Shown: in pieces, positions 43,690-53,097 of the stretch
Position numbering within the stretch: the stretch's first letter is position 1
Layout of the letters: every line of letters begins with the position of its first letter
Source: Pomphorhynchus laevis
Taxonomy: Eukaryota; Acanthocephala; Palaeacanthocephala; Echinorhynchida; Pomphorhynchidae
Direction: 5' to 3'
Length of the DNA: 64,000 nt
Assembly: GCA_012934845.2 (NCBI GenBank)
Contig: WNNJ02002553.1
Span: 124,001-188,000, forward strand
Translations under genes and position numbers: made by a program
Notes under the pieces: generated by a model
Database searches by the model: none
Seen by the model: only the letters and a program-made list of their open reading frames with translations
Told to the model about the DNA's origin: nothing

Positions 43690-44745
43690 AATCCGGATCT
43701 ATATACAACGATCTTACAACGATCTATACGACGACCTTACAACGATATATCCTCTCTTCGTCTAGCTCTTAATCATGAAAAGTTCAAAATTATGTGGATC
43801 ATTCCTTATAACCTCAACATAACTTCACCTATTTTATCTGTTAATTCGAGCATTCTCCTAATCGTTGACAATATGATTTTCTTAGGTTTTCACTTCGGAA
43901 ATTTCATTTCCCTCAAGCATTTTGTCCATAACAAAGTTCACACTTTTTTCTTATTCATTCGTGACCTCCGTCGCATTCGTAGGCTTATCGACTTTTGCAC
44001 CTTTCTGTTCTTATATTGTATCTCCTTTTACCCTAAATCGATTATTGTCTTAGCTTATTTACCAACTCTTCCAATTCTGCACTTTTACCTCTCCAACGTA
44101 TCATAAACTCTGCAACTCGTGTCCTCTTGTGTCTTCGCCGCTTCGATTATATCTCCCATAAACTTTCACTTATATATTTTGGCCCACAATTAAACTTCGG
44201 GTTGAATTTTTTACTTGCACATTGTTATCTTTCGTCTTCTATTTTGTCATTCACCATCCTACTTACACATTGATTATCCTAATGATTCGCGTTCTGCTCT
44301 ATTGGCTCTGTTATCAAATAATTCTCTACTTATCCAAGTCCCTCTGCACTCAACCAACTATGGTCTTAGCTCTTTTATCGTATCTGATCCACTTACCTGG
44401 AATCATTTGCCAGCATACGTTTTTTTCCATCCTTATAACTTCCACTCTTCAAACAACGAATGTCTACGTTCCTGAACTATGACTTCTCCTCCACAATAAA
44501 TCAAGAAATGCATTCCATCAACATTTTATCCAACTCACAATTCCTTCATACATCTAAAATAAAATACTCAACATTTCCCCCCGACGCCTTACCGTATTCC
44601 ACTCATTTCTCTTATCTTCAATATACTTCCTTCAATTTTATCAACATTTTAATTTAATATTCTATTTATTTTGTTTTCATATTTATTTTTTCATTTTCTT
44701 CTACGTGGGCTTGTAATCGCGCATAGGCGTGCATTTGCCAAAAAA
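43690..44745 (+). pseudogene. L2-like LINE 3' part
   Basis: Plus-strand RT end: SSLRLALNHEKFKIMWIIPY, SSILLIVDNMIFLGFHFGNF, DLRRIRRLIDFCTFLF, then shifted frames with LLCLRRFDYIS-like and VPLHSTNYGLSSFIVSDPLT, WNHLPAYVF (44340-44430). These match LRLSLNPDKSKIMWILP and VFLGFHFDNRLSLK of the copy at 62.6-64 kb. It ends in a degraded version of the 3' hairpin (CGCATAGGCGTGCATTTGCC near 44724). Confidence 0.75.
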
Positions 44746-44860
44746 ATAGTAATTTTGTTTTCGACGACATATTTATGCGAGCAAACTTCTTAAACTCTTG
44801 TCTTAATTATAAATGATAAGCTAATAAATACTAAACCCATAATCTTCTTCCATTTAAATA

Positions 44861-45008
44861 TATAGTTATTACAGGAACAAAGCAAAAATTATCATTTTTT
44901 GTGAAACATAAAATTGTAATCCTGATGATGATAGCAGGAGCTATCGAAATATAGATTTTTTTATCAAAAAAGGATAATTTTTGCTTCTTTTATCCTGTAA
45001 TAACTATA
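44861..45008. mobile_element. Foldback element, copy 2, with hammerhead-like centre
   Basis: Arms: TATAGTTATTACAGGAACAA (44861) and, at the right, a complement ending TCCTGTAATAACTATA (45008). In the centre, CTGATGA (44922-44928) is followed by a perfect 6-bp stem GATAGC-AGGA-GCTATC and then GAAA (44946-44949). One extra T separates CTGATGA from the stem. Family member also at 38700-38830. Confidence 0.7.
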
Positions 45009-45239
45009 TAAATGAGTTACGCTTAAAGTATCGATTCATAACTTCGGGTTGCGCTTTTAAAAATTGAATTAAATATAAAATTTGTGTGTTCATTGAAGCA
45101 AGCGCAATAATCATTAATTATAATTTTATATTAATTATTTGAATTGAATAATTAATTAGAAGAATGTAAGAATGCTTTGGATGCATCTTGGAAAATACGG
45201 TTTCAGAAATTTATTACATTGAAGGTTTCTTTTTTATCG

Positions 45240-45700
45240 TGCCACAATCGGAAAAATTTCAGCTCACAGATGCATTCAAGTTAAATTAAAAACATTAATT
45301 GTAAGTGGCAGCATGAAAAACGGGTGATCCGGCTAGCGGATCACACACATCGGGTAGGTTTCTAATAGATCGTTAGAATACGATCCCCTACCAAAAGTAA
45401 TATACAGAAATGTATATCTACACCACCGGAGCAGCCAGCTTAATGGATGTTGCGTTGAATCACGATGCAGACGTCCTGAGTTCAAATCCGATCAGCATCA
45501 GTCAACGGAGAAAGCAGATAATAAGGGTCGAAACGTGAAATGTAGGTCTGGGTCAGCAGCTGATGAGACCCACCCAGACTGATTAGTAGCGTCCTGCTGT
45601 ATCAAGAATAGGAACAATATCTGTGAGGATAATATCGTGCCACAATCAGAAGAATTTGAGCTCACAGATGCAATCAAATACAATTGAAGGTTTCATATAC
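45240..45700 (+). repeat. tRNA-derived SINE family 1, best-conserved single copy
   Basis: Contains the GCATGAAAAACGGGTGATCC and TAATATACAGAAATGTATAT blocks, a tRNA-like part with the B box GAGTTCAAATCCGATCAGC (45479-45497), then GGGTC-GAAAC (45525-45534) and CTGATGA-GACCC (45560-45571). GGGTC and GACCC are perfectly complementary. ACCCACCCAGACTGATTAGT follows. Its A box is weak here (CAGCTTAATGGATG). Confidence 0.8.
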
Positions 45701-45714
45701 TAAAGACTTTTTAG

Positions 45715-45895
45715 CTGTACTGGAAGATTAGACAAGTCGGTATGGTGTAAACCCATAAATCGAAAGAACATAGGTTCGAATCTAAAGGTGCAAATAATGT
45801 TCAAAATGAAACTACAGCGGTACACACTCTTCTGATGAGTTTGGGTGTACCATTGCTGAGCAGTAGCGGACGAAACAGTATTAACATGGCATGTT
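45715..45895 (+). repeat. tRNA-derived SINE family 2, copy 1
   Basis: tRNA-like head GGAAGATTAGACAAGTCGGT (weak A box) and B box AGGTTCGAATC (45771-45781 region), then CGGTACACACTCTTCTGATG. A hairpin can form between GGTACAC (45819-45825) and GTGTACC (45845-45851). CTGATGA lies at 45832-45838 and GAAAC at 45872-45876, preceded by GCGGAC. Confidence 0.75.
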
Positions 45896-45984
45896 ATGAT
45901 CGAAGATATTTAGACTTCAACAAATGAAGGAATGATACTGTAGCTGATTTCTGTTGCAAAATCACCTTGTGATTAAATAATCTG

Positions 45985-46100
45985 TACAGGATGATTGGAC
46001 TAATCGATAAGGCGTAGATTCCCCCATCGAAAGAACCTAGGTTCGAGAATCTGAAAGTGCGAATAATGTTATGTGCTGATAAACTTTCGTCTATTAACGA
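45985..46100 (+). repeat. tRNA-derived SINE family 2, copy 2 (head only)
   Basis: GGATGATTGGACTAATCGAT, then CGAAAGAACCTAGGTTCGAG and AATCTGAAAGTGCGAATAAT, matching copy 1 with a small insertion in the B box. The 3' module is not present; other sequence follows. Confidence 0.65.
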
Positions 46101-46186
46101 GGACTACAGTTTAAAAATGGAAAGCCATCACGTAAATTACAATTTACTTTGGTACATTTGCTAATGTGCGTACTTTTTAGATGTCA

Positions 46187-46225
46187 CTGACGAAGGTCAT
46201 TTCTGACCGAAACGTTTAACGTAAA
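46187..46225 (+). ncRNA. Hammerhead-like core at a PLE-type end
   Basis: CTGACGA (46187-46193), one extra A, a 5-bp stem GGTCA/TGACC with loop TTTC, then GAAAC (46209-46213), and an ACG-TTTAA-CGT closing helix followed by A. These are the conserved elements of a hammerhead core with a short helix III. A paired helix I next to the core is not apparent (A-rich on one side, TGTCA on the other), so activity is doubtful. The same layout is known from Penelope-like elements. Confidence 0.45.
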
Positions 46226-46449
46226 AAATCTATTTTCTTTGATTGAAAATATCAATATATAGAAACTTCAATACAATTATAAATAACTGTATCCACAAGA
46301 GAACCCCAGATGGAAGAAATTAACATGGATGTGTTATTTATAATCAGTGACAGCAAATTTATTGTTAATTGGATTAAGTGTTTATTGGATTACACAGATT
46401 ATTAATAGCGTCCTGAAATAGACATCCATAAGCTGTTTATAAGTAATTA

Positions 46450-46640
46450 AAATATACTGGATGGTTAGCCTGGTGTACTGGATGCTTAGTCTAGCCGGTG
46501 ATACATAGACCCACCGATCGAAGAAACCTAGTTTCGAATCAGAAAGTGCGAATAGTATTCAAAAGGTAACTACGGCGGTACACGAAGAGTCCGGGTGTAC
46601 CGTTGCACGGTCTTAGCGAAACGGTTTAAAAAATCATTTT
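46450..46640 (+). repeat. tRNA-derived SINE family 2, copy 3
   Basis: Head with a perfect A box match (AGTCTAGCCGG, about 46489) and B-box-like AGTTTCGAATC, then GGCGGTACACGAAGAGTCCG, GGTGTACCGTTGC and GCGAAACGG. Relative to copy 1 the CTGATGA is decayed (CGAAGAG) but the following GTCCG, complementary to the CGGAC kept in copy 1, is preserved here. Confidence 0.7.
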
Positions 46641-46928
46641 AATGTATTATAAGATAGCGCGTTTAAAATCCTGCCTTGTCTTAAATTTAAGAATACATTT
46701 ATTTATTAGCATTGGTATAATTGAGTGACGGATTATCTAAATTAATTAGAAAAGGAAGCGAAATTGATAAAAGTCAAAAGTTAATTTGAATAAATGTTGA
46801 GGGTTAATAATCAATAGTAAGTTATTTTGAATAATGTCTTAAATAATACTTTTTAATGTGTGATATTTTAAATAGGAAATTAAAAAAAAACCACGGTATA
46901 GTTTTTATAATAAACTCGTAAAATAATA
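46641..46928. other. 3' flank of RPL23
   Basis: AT-rich. On the minus strand this is downstream of the RPL23 stop codon. No canonical AATAAA lies in the first 60 bases after the stop. No poly(A) tract or repeat flank that would mark a retrocopy was seen. Confidence 0.5.
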
Positions 46929-47357
46929 TTATGCTACAGATTGAGCATTCGACACGACCTTGGGCCAAAGATCAGCACATTCCTTTGCAACGGGCCCAGT
47001 AATTGCAGAGCCTTTCATTTCTCCTTTCTCGTTGACAATAACTCCTGCGTTGTCCTCAAAATAAATGAACGTTCCGTCCTTTCGACGATATGGCTTGCGC
47101 TGTCGAATCACCACTGCCAGTAAAACTTTCTTTCGTAATTCTGGCTTACCTTTCTTCACAGTAACAATGATAAGATCCCCAACACACGCAGCCGGCAATC
47201 TATTCAAACGTGCACCCCATCCACGGACACTAATAATGAACATATTCTTCGCTCCTGTATTATCTGCACAATTGATAACCGCTCCAACTGGTAAACCCAG
47301 AGAAATTCTGAATTTCTTGTCGCTTACACCTCCGGTACGTGCTCTTTTCGAAGACAT
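46929..47357 (-). CDS. RPL23: Large ribosomal subunit protein uL14 (RPL23)
   Basis: 142 residues, close to the 140 usual in animals. The protein is a structural component of the 60S subunit near the sarcin-ricin loop and the intersubunit bridges. Conserved blocks: [64 protein letters not shown] and [18 protein letters not shown]. The N-terminus ([15 protein letters not shown]) is basic and slightly longer than usual. The coding region is a single exon although the gene next door has many small introns. TTTTAG immediately precedes the ATG, exactly the acceptor form used by that gene, so a 5'-UTR intron (a possible donor GTTAGTAAAT near 47458) or spliced-leader addition is likely. No stops or frame damage, and conservation argues for a functional gene and not a pseudogene. 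Confidence 0.97.
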   Translation of the reverse strand: MSSKRARTGGVSDKKFRISLGLPVGAVINCADNTGAKNMFIISVRGWGARLNRLPAACVGDLIIVTVKKGKPELRKKVLLAVVIRQRKPYRRKDGTFIYFEDNAGVIVNEKGEMKGSAITGPVAKECADLWPKVVSNAQSVA

Positions 47358-47597
47358 CTAAAATTATATTGACATAGCTATAGTTAGAGCGGACAAGATA
47401 TAAAAAGGTGTATTGTCTAGAAATGTGAAAACGATCATGTACAGAACTATTTACTAACAAAATTTTTGCCAGGAAAACGAAACTAACTTTTGTTTCAAAG
47501 CCTGTGTCAGTCTTTTTAAAAAACTATGCAAAAAAATGTCAAATTCGGCACGGAAGAATTTACAAATAAATTTGAAAATTGTTTTAAAATAGATTTA

Positions 47598-48115
47598 TTT
47601 TTACTTGGCAAATGCGTGCCGGCGCACGCTTACATGACGACAACAAAAACAAAAATCTAAATCACGTGTCGAGGAGGTGAGTACGAAGGCTGCATTTGAA
47701 TGCAATAAAAGAGGGAGCGCGGCGGACGTCGAGAGGGAGTTGATTCCAGGTGAGTGAGGCGGCGACGAGGAAGGATCGGAGACCGTAGTTGTTAGAGTAA
47801 TTAGGAACGTGGAGTAAGAGGGAACGACGGGAACGCAGTAATAGATAGGTGGAACGAGTGTCGTCAAAGAATTGGAGGTAAATAAACGATGGGGAGCCGA
47901 CAGCGATGAGATGAAAAGTGACGAGAAGGGAGAGTTTGATGCGGATGTGGATGGTGGGCCAGGAGAGTTGGGCAATATATGTGGATGTGTGATTAAAGCG
48001 ACGGAGAGGTAGGAGCACTCGAACAGCGGAGTTGATGATGTGCTGTAAAGGTAGGATGATGGTTTTTGGAGAATTGGCGAAAAGGCTGAGGCAGTAATTA
48101 GATTTGCCAGTGTAT
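47598..48115 (-). pseudogene. L2-like LINE 3' end
   Basis: Minus strand: FNHTSTYIAQLSWPTIHIRI, LLHVPNYSNNYGLRSFLVAA and LTWNQLPLDVRRAPSFIAF (C-terminal domain of the ORF2), then the 3' hairpin GCGTGCGCCGGCACGC and ATTTGCCAAGTAAAAA at 47598-47636. It lies between RPL23 and the 5' end of a CR1-like element. Confidence 0.8.
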
Positions 48116-48487
48116 CTGATGTTTTTAAAGAGAAAATTAATTTTTCAAAACTGACAACTTTATGCAAAAATACACCAATGTTAAAACAATCGTATACAGA
48201 ATTATTTATCTACAGGATGCTTATAAATTTATCTACAGGATGCTCACGATTCCCTACCAGCACAATTCCCGCGAGTCCTCATCAACGAACAATCTTAACG
48301 AGTCTGCGCCAACCAACAATTTGTCTGAGTGCTCGGTCGTGGATTATCACTCCAACTGTGAGTTGGAACAGTATATTCCACAGTTACGTAAAATGTCGAT
48401 TCAATCAACCTAAACCGGGCAAATATTCTCCCTCGAGCTGCAACGCCAAATAATTCCTCAGCTGGTTATCGCGAAGTTCGCTAAAAT

Positions 48488-48995
48488 ATGGGCACAAACA
48501 GTGGTCGAGATCGAGCAGTTATTGTAGCGAATATTGAGTCATCGTCTGTGAATTGTCAGTATCGCATGAATGATGATCTCGATAAGGTTCGTTCCATTTT
48601 GTCATTGGTTTTATCGGGTTGCGATGAGAATGAAGTGAGCTCTTTGAGGGTTTTATCGCTATTTCGTCTTGGAAAGAGTGTACCGGGTTGCTTGAGACCT
48701 CGCTTGCTTAAGGTGATATTAAATACTCGTTAGTCAGCTAAATCACTCTTCAGACACGCATACCGTCTGCGTGGATCCGGTATTAGATTTTTACGGGACC
48801 TCGACCCTCAAGATAGAGAGAAACTCAAAGCTGCAAAACAAGAACTTCATAGGCGGACTGTAGCAGGCGAAACAAACCTGACTATTCAAAATTTTATGGT
48901 AATGCGGCGGCGTGTTCGGGTGCACTGGACGCCTCTTGTTCTTGCGCAGCAAGTAGACCCTGTCACCTTGCGTTGCGCCGCATTAAACTAGCTAT
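48488..48995 (+). pseudogene. LINE ORF1 C-terminal part
   Basis: RDRAVIVANIESSSVN, SLRVLSLFRLGKSVPGCLRP and RLLKVILNT match the RRM-like C-terminal region of the intact ORF1 (RCILFANLSES, RSLFRLGRR). The frame has a stop at 48731, then resumes with GIRFLRDLDPQDREKLKAA and LTIQNFMVMRRRVRVHWTPL to about 48990. The N-terminal part is unclear; a trace in 48162-48413 may belong to it. Confidence 0.7.
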
Positions 48996-49016
48996 CGGGC
49001 CAACAATAATGACGAG

Positions 49017-50665
49017 TTCACTCCATTTTCGTGATCGCCGTCATTCGGAAGATTTTCAATCTCGCAACGCACCTATTTGTGATCAACAAGACTACCATAT
49101 ACCTAACTTGCGTCTCTTATATACAAATATACTTAGTATATCAACTAAGTTATCCGAACTTTCCTTTGTTGTCAAGCAAAAAATGCAGATATTGTAGCAC
49201 TCACGGAAACCTGGCTTAATCCACAAATATGTGATGATGAAATTAGTCTAGATGGATACTAACTTTTTCGTATGGATCGGTTATCTTCAAGAGGTGGTGG
49301 AGTAATCATCTTCGCTCGAGATTCTTTGTCGGTAAGACTAATCGATGCATGCGCTGACGAGGTGTCTAAATGAGTACATTTGGGTCAAACTAACAGCGAC
49401 AGATAATCGTCATTTCATTGTGGGCTTATTCTATCGATCACATCGTTCATCCACAGTGTCTATCTGTAACTCATTGCGAAAACATTTAAGAACTAAGTCA
49501 TCGGCGATAGTTCTTGGTGATTTCAATATGCCCCACGTTGACTGGATAAACTTCGTGCCTCTACCTGGTTGTGACCCTGAATCAGCAAATCTTCTCGACG
49601 CTATTAATGACTTGAACCTTAATCAGCTAATTCACTAATTCACACGCGCTCGTGGACATAGTGCGTCTCTACTTGATATATGCCTATCGGTTGATGCCTC
49701 TATCATTGACCGGATTAATTATGATCCACCAATCAGTTCTAGTGACCATCGTGTGATTGATATTGTAGTTTTGTTAAGATGCCCTCGTTCAATCAAAACA
49801 GTTCCACAAGTCAATCCAATGAAGGCTAACTTTCTCAGTATGGAACGTATACTCAGTACGGTAGCATGGCCCAATCCTTTTATCATTGGTACTAACCCTG
49901 CATGGAACCATCTCAAACGTACTCTGATTGAGTTATTGACATTCTTCTCACCAATTCAACATAAGAAAACGAGCATCCGTATTCCAATTTGGTTTGACTT
50001 TGAAGTTAAGCATGCAATCAGATCACGGGATATCTCATTTTCTGCGTACAAAGATGGTAGACTATCCTTTGATAAATACCGTTTATTGAGAAACAAGGTA
50101 ACTTATATTAAGAGACTAAAGAGGAAGAATTTCATTTCTAATATATGTCGGGCTGCATCCTCGAACCCTAAGCAGTTATTCAATCACCTACTGCGCCGTA
50201 ATACTGCGTCAGATAAATTTTACAGCATTGTGAACAACGCGGGTGATTTAATTGTTGACCCTATCGAAGTTGCAGAGCTCTTTTCCGCTCATTTTGCAAT
50301 TCAAGAAGCAAAGTTGGATTACGACTATTTGTCCCATTACACTCCCAGATTCATTCGATCATGTCTTAATGACATATTTATTAGCGAAGAGGACGTCCGT
50401 ACAGAGCTACTCAAGCTTCCACGTACTCGCGTTTCCGGACCGGATGGCCTTCCATCTATACTTTTCCGCGAGCTGGCTACAGTGTTGACAAGTCCGCTAT
50501 GTGCTATATTCCAGAGTTCTCTATACTCTGGAAGTTTACCGGATGACTGGAAAAGATCTATAATCTGCCCTGTGTTCAAAAAGGGTGATCGCAATCAGAC
50601 TAACAATTATCGTCCCATAAGTCTAACTTCTATTGCCTGCAAAGTAATGGAAAAGATTCTGCTTT
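49017..50665 (+). pseudogene. CR1-like ORF2, endonuclease and RT fingers (first segment)
   Basis: Endonuclease motifs with two small frameshifts: LRLLYTNILSISTKLSELSF, ADIVALTETWL (catalytic Glu), SSRGGGVIIFARDSL, VGLFYRSHRSS and IVLGDFNMPHVDW (49508-49540). ISSSDHRVIDIVVL follows (about 49733-49770). The frame 49753-50694 is open and carries IPIWFDFEVKHAIRSRDISF, VSGPDGLPSILFRELATVLT, DDWKRSIICPVFKKGDRNQT and NNYRPISLTSIACKVMEKIL, where it is cut by an inserted element. Confidence 0.85.
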
Positions 50666-51395
50666 ATTATAAAACAATAGAAAATATACATTAACCATAA
50701 ACTTCATTAATAAATGTATAGATAGCATAAATATAGCCAGACTTTTAAATAATTCTAAAAGTAAAGAAATAATAGGGTCAGATTTAAGTAAATATATTCC
50801 TAAAATAAGGTATAAACTCCTACCACCATTAGGACGAAAAATTTGTAATTATAATAAAGAATTAAAATCAATATGTAACGATAATATTAGAAACATTATA
50901 GAAACTGAATACAATTGCAAATTTACTATAAAAATAACATCAAGCAGAAAATAGTAAAATATATAAATCCAAACAATAATATAAATAATAAATTTAAACT
51001 CTTAAGTGGCAAATTTTTATGGATGGATAATAAATAATATACTTTGTATTAGAATAAGATACTAGATAGTTATTTCAGAGGAAATACATCATTAGTATGT
51101 ATTTGGCCCCGCTGCTATGTTGGGTAGAGGAGTTAGGGGCCGAAACCTGATAGCATAGCAGTTCCTCCTGATGACCTCTTATTCTTATTTTGATACAACG
51201 TCTGTTATTTATTAGTCAATTCATAAAAATGACGTTTATTTTAAATTTCATTTTTTAACTTGATTTAAATTATAGAAAATCTAAAAACAATTATTAATTT
51301 TATTATTTAATTATTAAATTTTGATTTAGCATTATTATGTTTTGTTTATTTTATAATTATATTAAATACGTAGACTGAGTTAGCTGATTTAATTC
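50666..51395 (+). mobile_element. PLE fragment (endonuclease-less family) with internal deletion, nested in the LINE
   Basis: Plus-strand copy of the family at 28-29.5 kb. It begins with part of the RT N-terminal region not present in the 28-kb copy: INIARLLNNSKSKEIIGSD, LSKYIPKIRYKLLPPLGRK and NYNKELKSICNDNIRNIIET. It jumps near 50930 to the C-terminal end (NNKFKLLSGKFLWMDNK) with loss of frame, and ends with the complete tail to TAGACTGAGTTAGCTGATTT at about 51371-51390. The insertion lies exactly between the VMEKIL and IRTVSSHLEDNN parts of the LINE RT. Confidence 0.85.
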
Positions 51396-51754
51396 GTACA
51401 GTAAGTTCACATCTAGAAGACAATAACATCCTCAACGATGCCCAGCACGGTTTCAGACCTCACCGTTCTACGGTAACTAACCTTGTATTCTCCCGGAATA
51501 GTTGGTCGAATGCGGTTCAAGCAGGAACGGGAGTGGACACGCTCTTCTTCGATTTATCAAAGGCTTTTGATAGGGTCGTACACCGTATTCTTATCAATCA
51601 ACTATCGCTATGTGGGATTGACGGTCGCGTTAAAACTTGGATTCAGTCATTCCTAACTGATCGTTACTTTGCCGTGCGCATCAAAGGTTGTATATCTAAG
51701 TGGTCAGCAATCACCTGTGGTGTACCACAAGGCTGCGTTCTGAGTCCAATGCTT

Positions 51755-51757
<3 letters not shown>
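51396..51757 (+). pseudogene. CR1-like ORF2, RT palm (second segment)
   Basis: Continues the RT: LEDNNILNDAQHGFRPHRST, VDTLFFDLSKAFDRVVHRIL (motif A), RYFAVRIKGCISKWSAITCG and VPQGCVLSPMLF (motif B), then is cut by the (TA)n tract. The frame is open from 51396 to the insertion. Confidence 0.85.

Positions 51758-51826
<69 letters not shown>
51758..51826. repeat. (TA)n microsatellite at a PLE insertion site
   Basis: About 34 TA repeats. The LINE reading ...MLF-Y resumes at 54060 with CATATATATATTAATGATAT, so the TA tract probably expanded from the short TATATAT target of the PLE insertion. Confidence 0.9.
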
Positions 51827-51829
<3 letters not shown>

Positions 51830-53097
51830 TATCTTACGATTTACACCAGCACAAGCAAAATAGATTCAAAATTTTATTGAAAACGTTTCGCTCTTTGGAG
51901 CTTTGTCAATCTAGAGTGAGAGCACAATAAAGTTAACAATTAATAAAACAAAGTAATTGTTTAAGGTGGAATTATGTAATATCGACATCCCATTTGTAAA
52001 TGTGTTCTGAATTTAACCCATGATTAGTATCTGTTAATAGTTGACCTACAATTCTCTGCTCTTCTATTCTTCTTTCTTTAGTGTCGTTAATACCATCCTT
52101 TATTATGATATAGTCAAAAATATCCGAATTTTTTGAATGTGCTGAAATACAATGATGCACAATCGCGTCGCGATGTGTTAACTGTTTATTTATATCTGAT
52201 CTGCGATTATTAAGTCTCATATTCATGCTAAGTCCTGTCTCACCTACGTATTGTAGTTGACACAGTCTGCATGTTGCTAAATATACATTACCGTTTGATG
52301 CGCATGATGTATTGCCGTTTATTTTATATTCTAATTTCGTTTTGCTGCTAACGTACTTTGTAGCATTAATAACATTTTCACAACATTTTGTTCGCGCTCT
52401 TTGGCATTGTTTACATCCCGACATATTTTTGTTTCCTTGTCTTTGGAATTTTGACCGTATTAACCGGCGACCGATTGTGTTTGTAGCTTTAAAGGTTATA
52501 AATACTCTTTTGATTGGTTTTCCTATTTGTTTTGCTATATTACCTATTGATTCGTTAGCGTCGCATGATAATGATTGTAATGCCTTATGATAAGGGAAGA
52601 CGTAAATATTGTCACTGCATATTTTTTCTTTCGGCAAGTTTTTGGAATTTTTTAATAATATTAGACTTTTATTAATTGATCGATTAACCTCACGATAAGT
52701 ATATCCTCTCAGAATGAGCTGCTTTCTTAGATGGTCTATTGTATCTAGCTGTGATTTTGTTGTACTACATATTTTCAGGATTCTTGATGTTTCATTTATG
52801 ATCATATTCATCTTAATGTGTTTTGGGTGGGCACTCAACGGGTGCAAATGCATTTTAGGACTACTGGGTTTCCTATATATTCTGGTCTGCAATGTATCGT
52901 TATTGTCCCAGTAAATAGACACATCAAGGAAATTAATCGGAACTGTTCTATTTATCGTAAACTTTAATGGTCCGAAATTGTTTAGATTGTTAACGAACTG
53001 TTCTAAATGTTCGTCACCATCTTTCCAAACTAGAAAAATATCATCAATATATCTGTACCATATAAATGGTTTCCATGTACATTGATGAATGAACTGC
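51827..53097 (-). mobile_element. Penelope-like element with GIY-YIG endonuclease, minus arm of a palindrome
   Basis: The coding frame 53117-51972 (381 codons including junction sequence) starts inside the RT: WYRYIDDIFLVWKDG (motif C, YIDD), VPINFLDVSIYWDN, YRKPSSPKMHLHPLSAHPKH. The linker GCKQCQRARTKCC and CRLCQLQYVGETGLSMNMRL follow, the GIY-YIG domain with a preceding CxxC pair, and it ends KWDVDIT. The frame is intact from the truncation to its stop. The 3' end (51830-51960) has the end motif AAAGCTCCAAAGAGCGAAAC on the sense strand. This type of PLE enzyme nicks DNA with GIY-YIG and copies its RNA. Confidence 0.9.

Noticed and set aside
45771-45790. Possible functional tRNA genes at the B boxes of the SINEs
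   Set aside because: Boxes are present but no cloverleaf with paired acceptor stem and anticodon arm could be formed; the sequences are repeated SINE heads.
46941-47361. Plus-strand open frames opposite RPL23
   Set aside because: Antisense shadows of a strongly conserved ribosomal protein gene.
51100-51180. HDV-like ribozyme in the PLE tail
   Set aside because: Two helices interleave as in a pseudoknot, but no P3, P1.1 or P4 equivalents and no catalytic C region could be placed.
51700-51930. Tyr/Ile repeat proteins (YIYIYI) in frames across the TA tract
   Set aside because: Translation of the (TA)n microsatellite; the real coding context is the interrupted LINE RT.
52312-52914. Open frames antisense to the PLE minus arm (and their mirror at 53241-53519)
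   Set aside because: They are reverse-strand shadows of the GIY-YIG PLE ORFs, with hydrophobic codons arising from the antisense of Lys/Asn-rich sequence.
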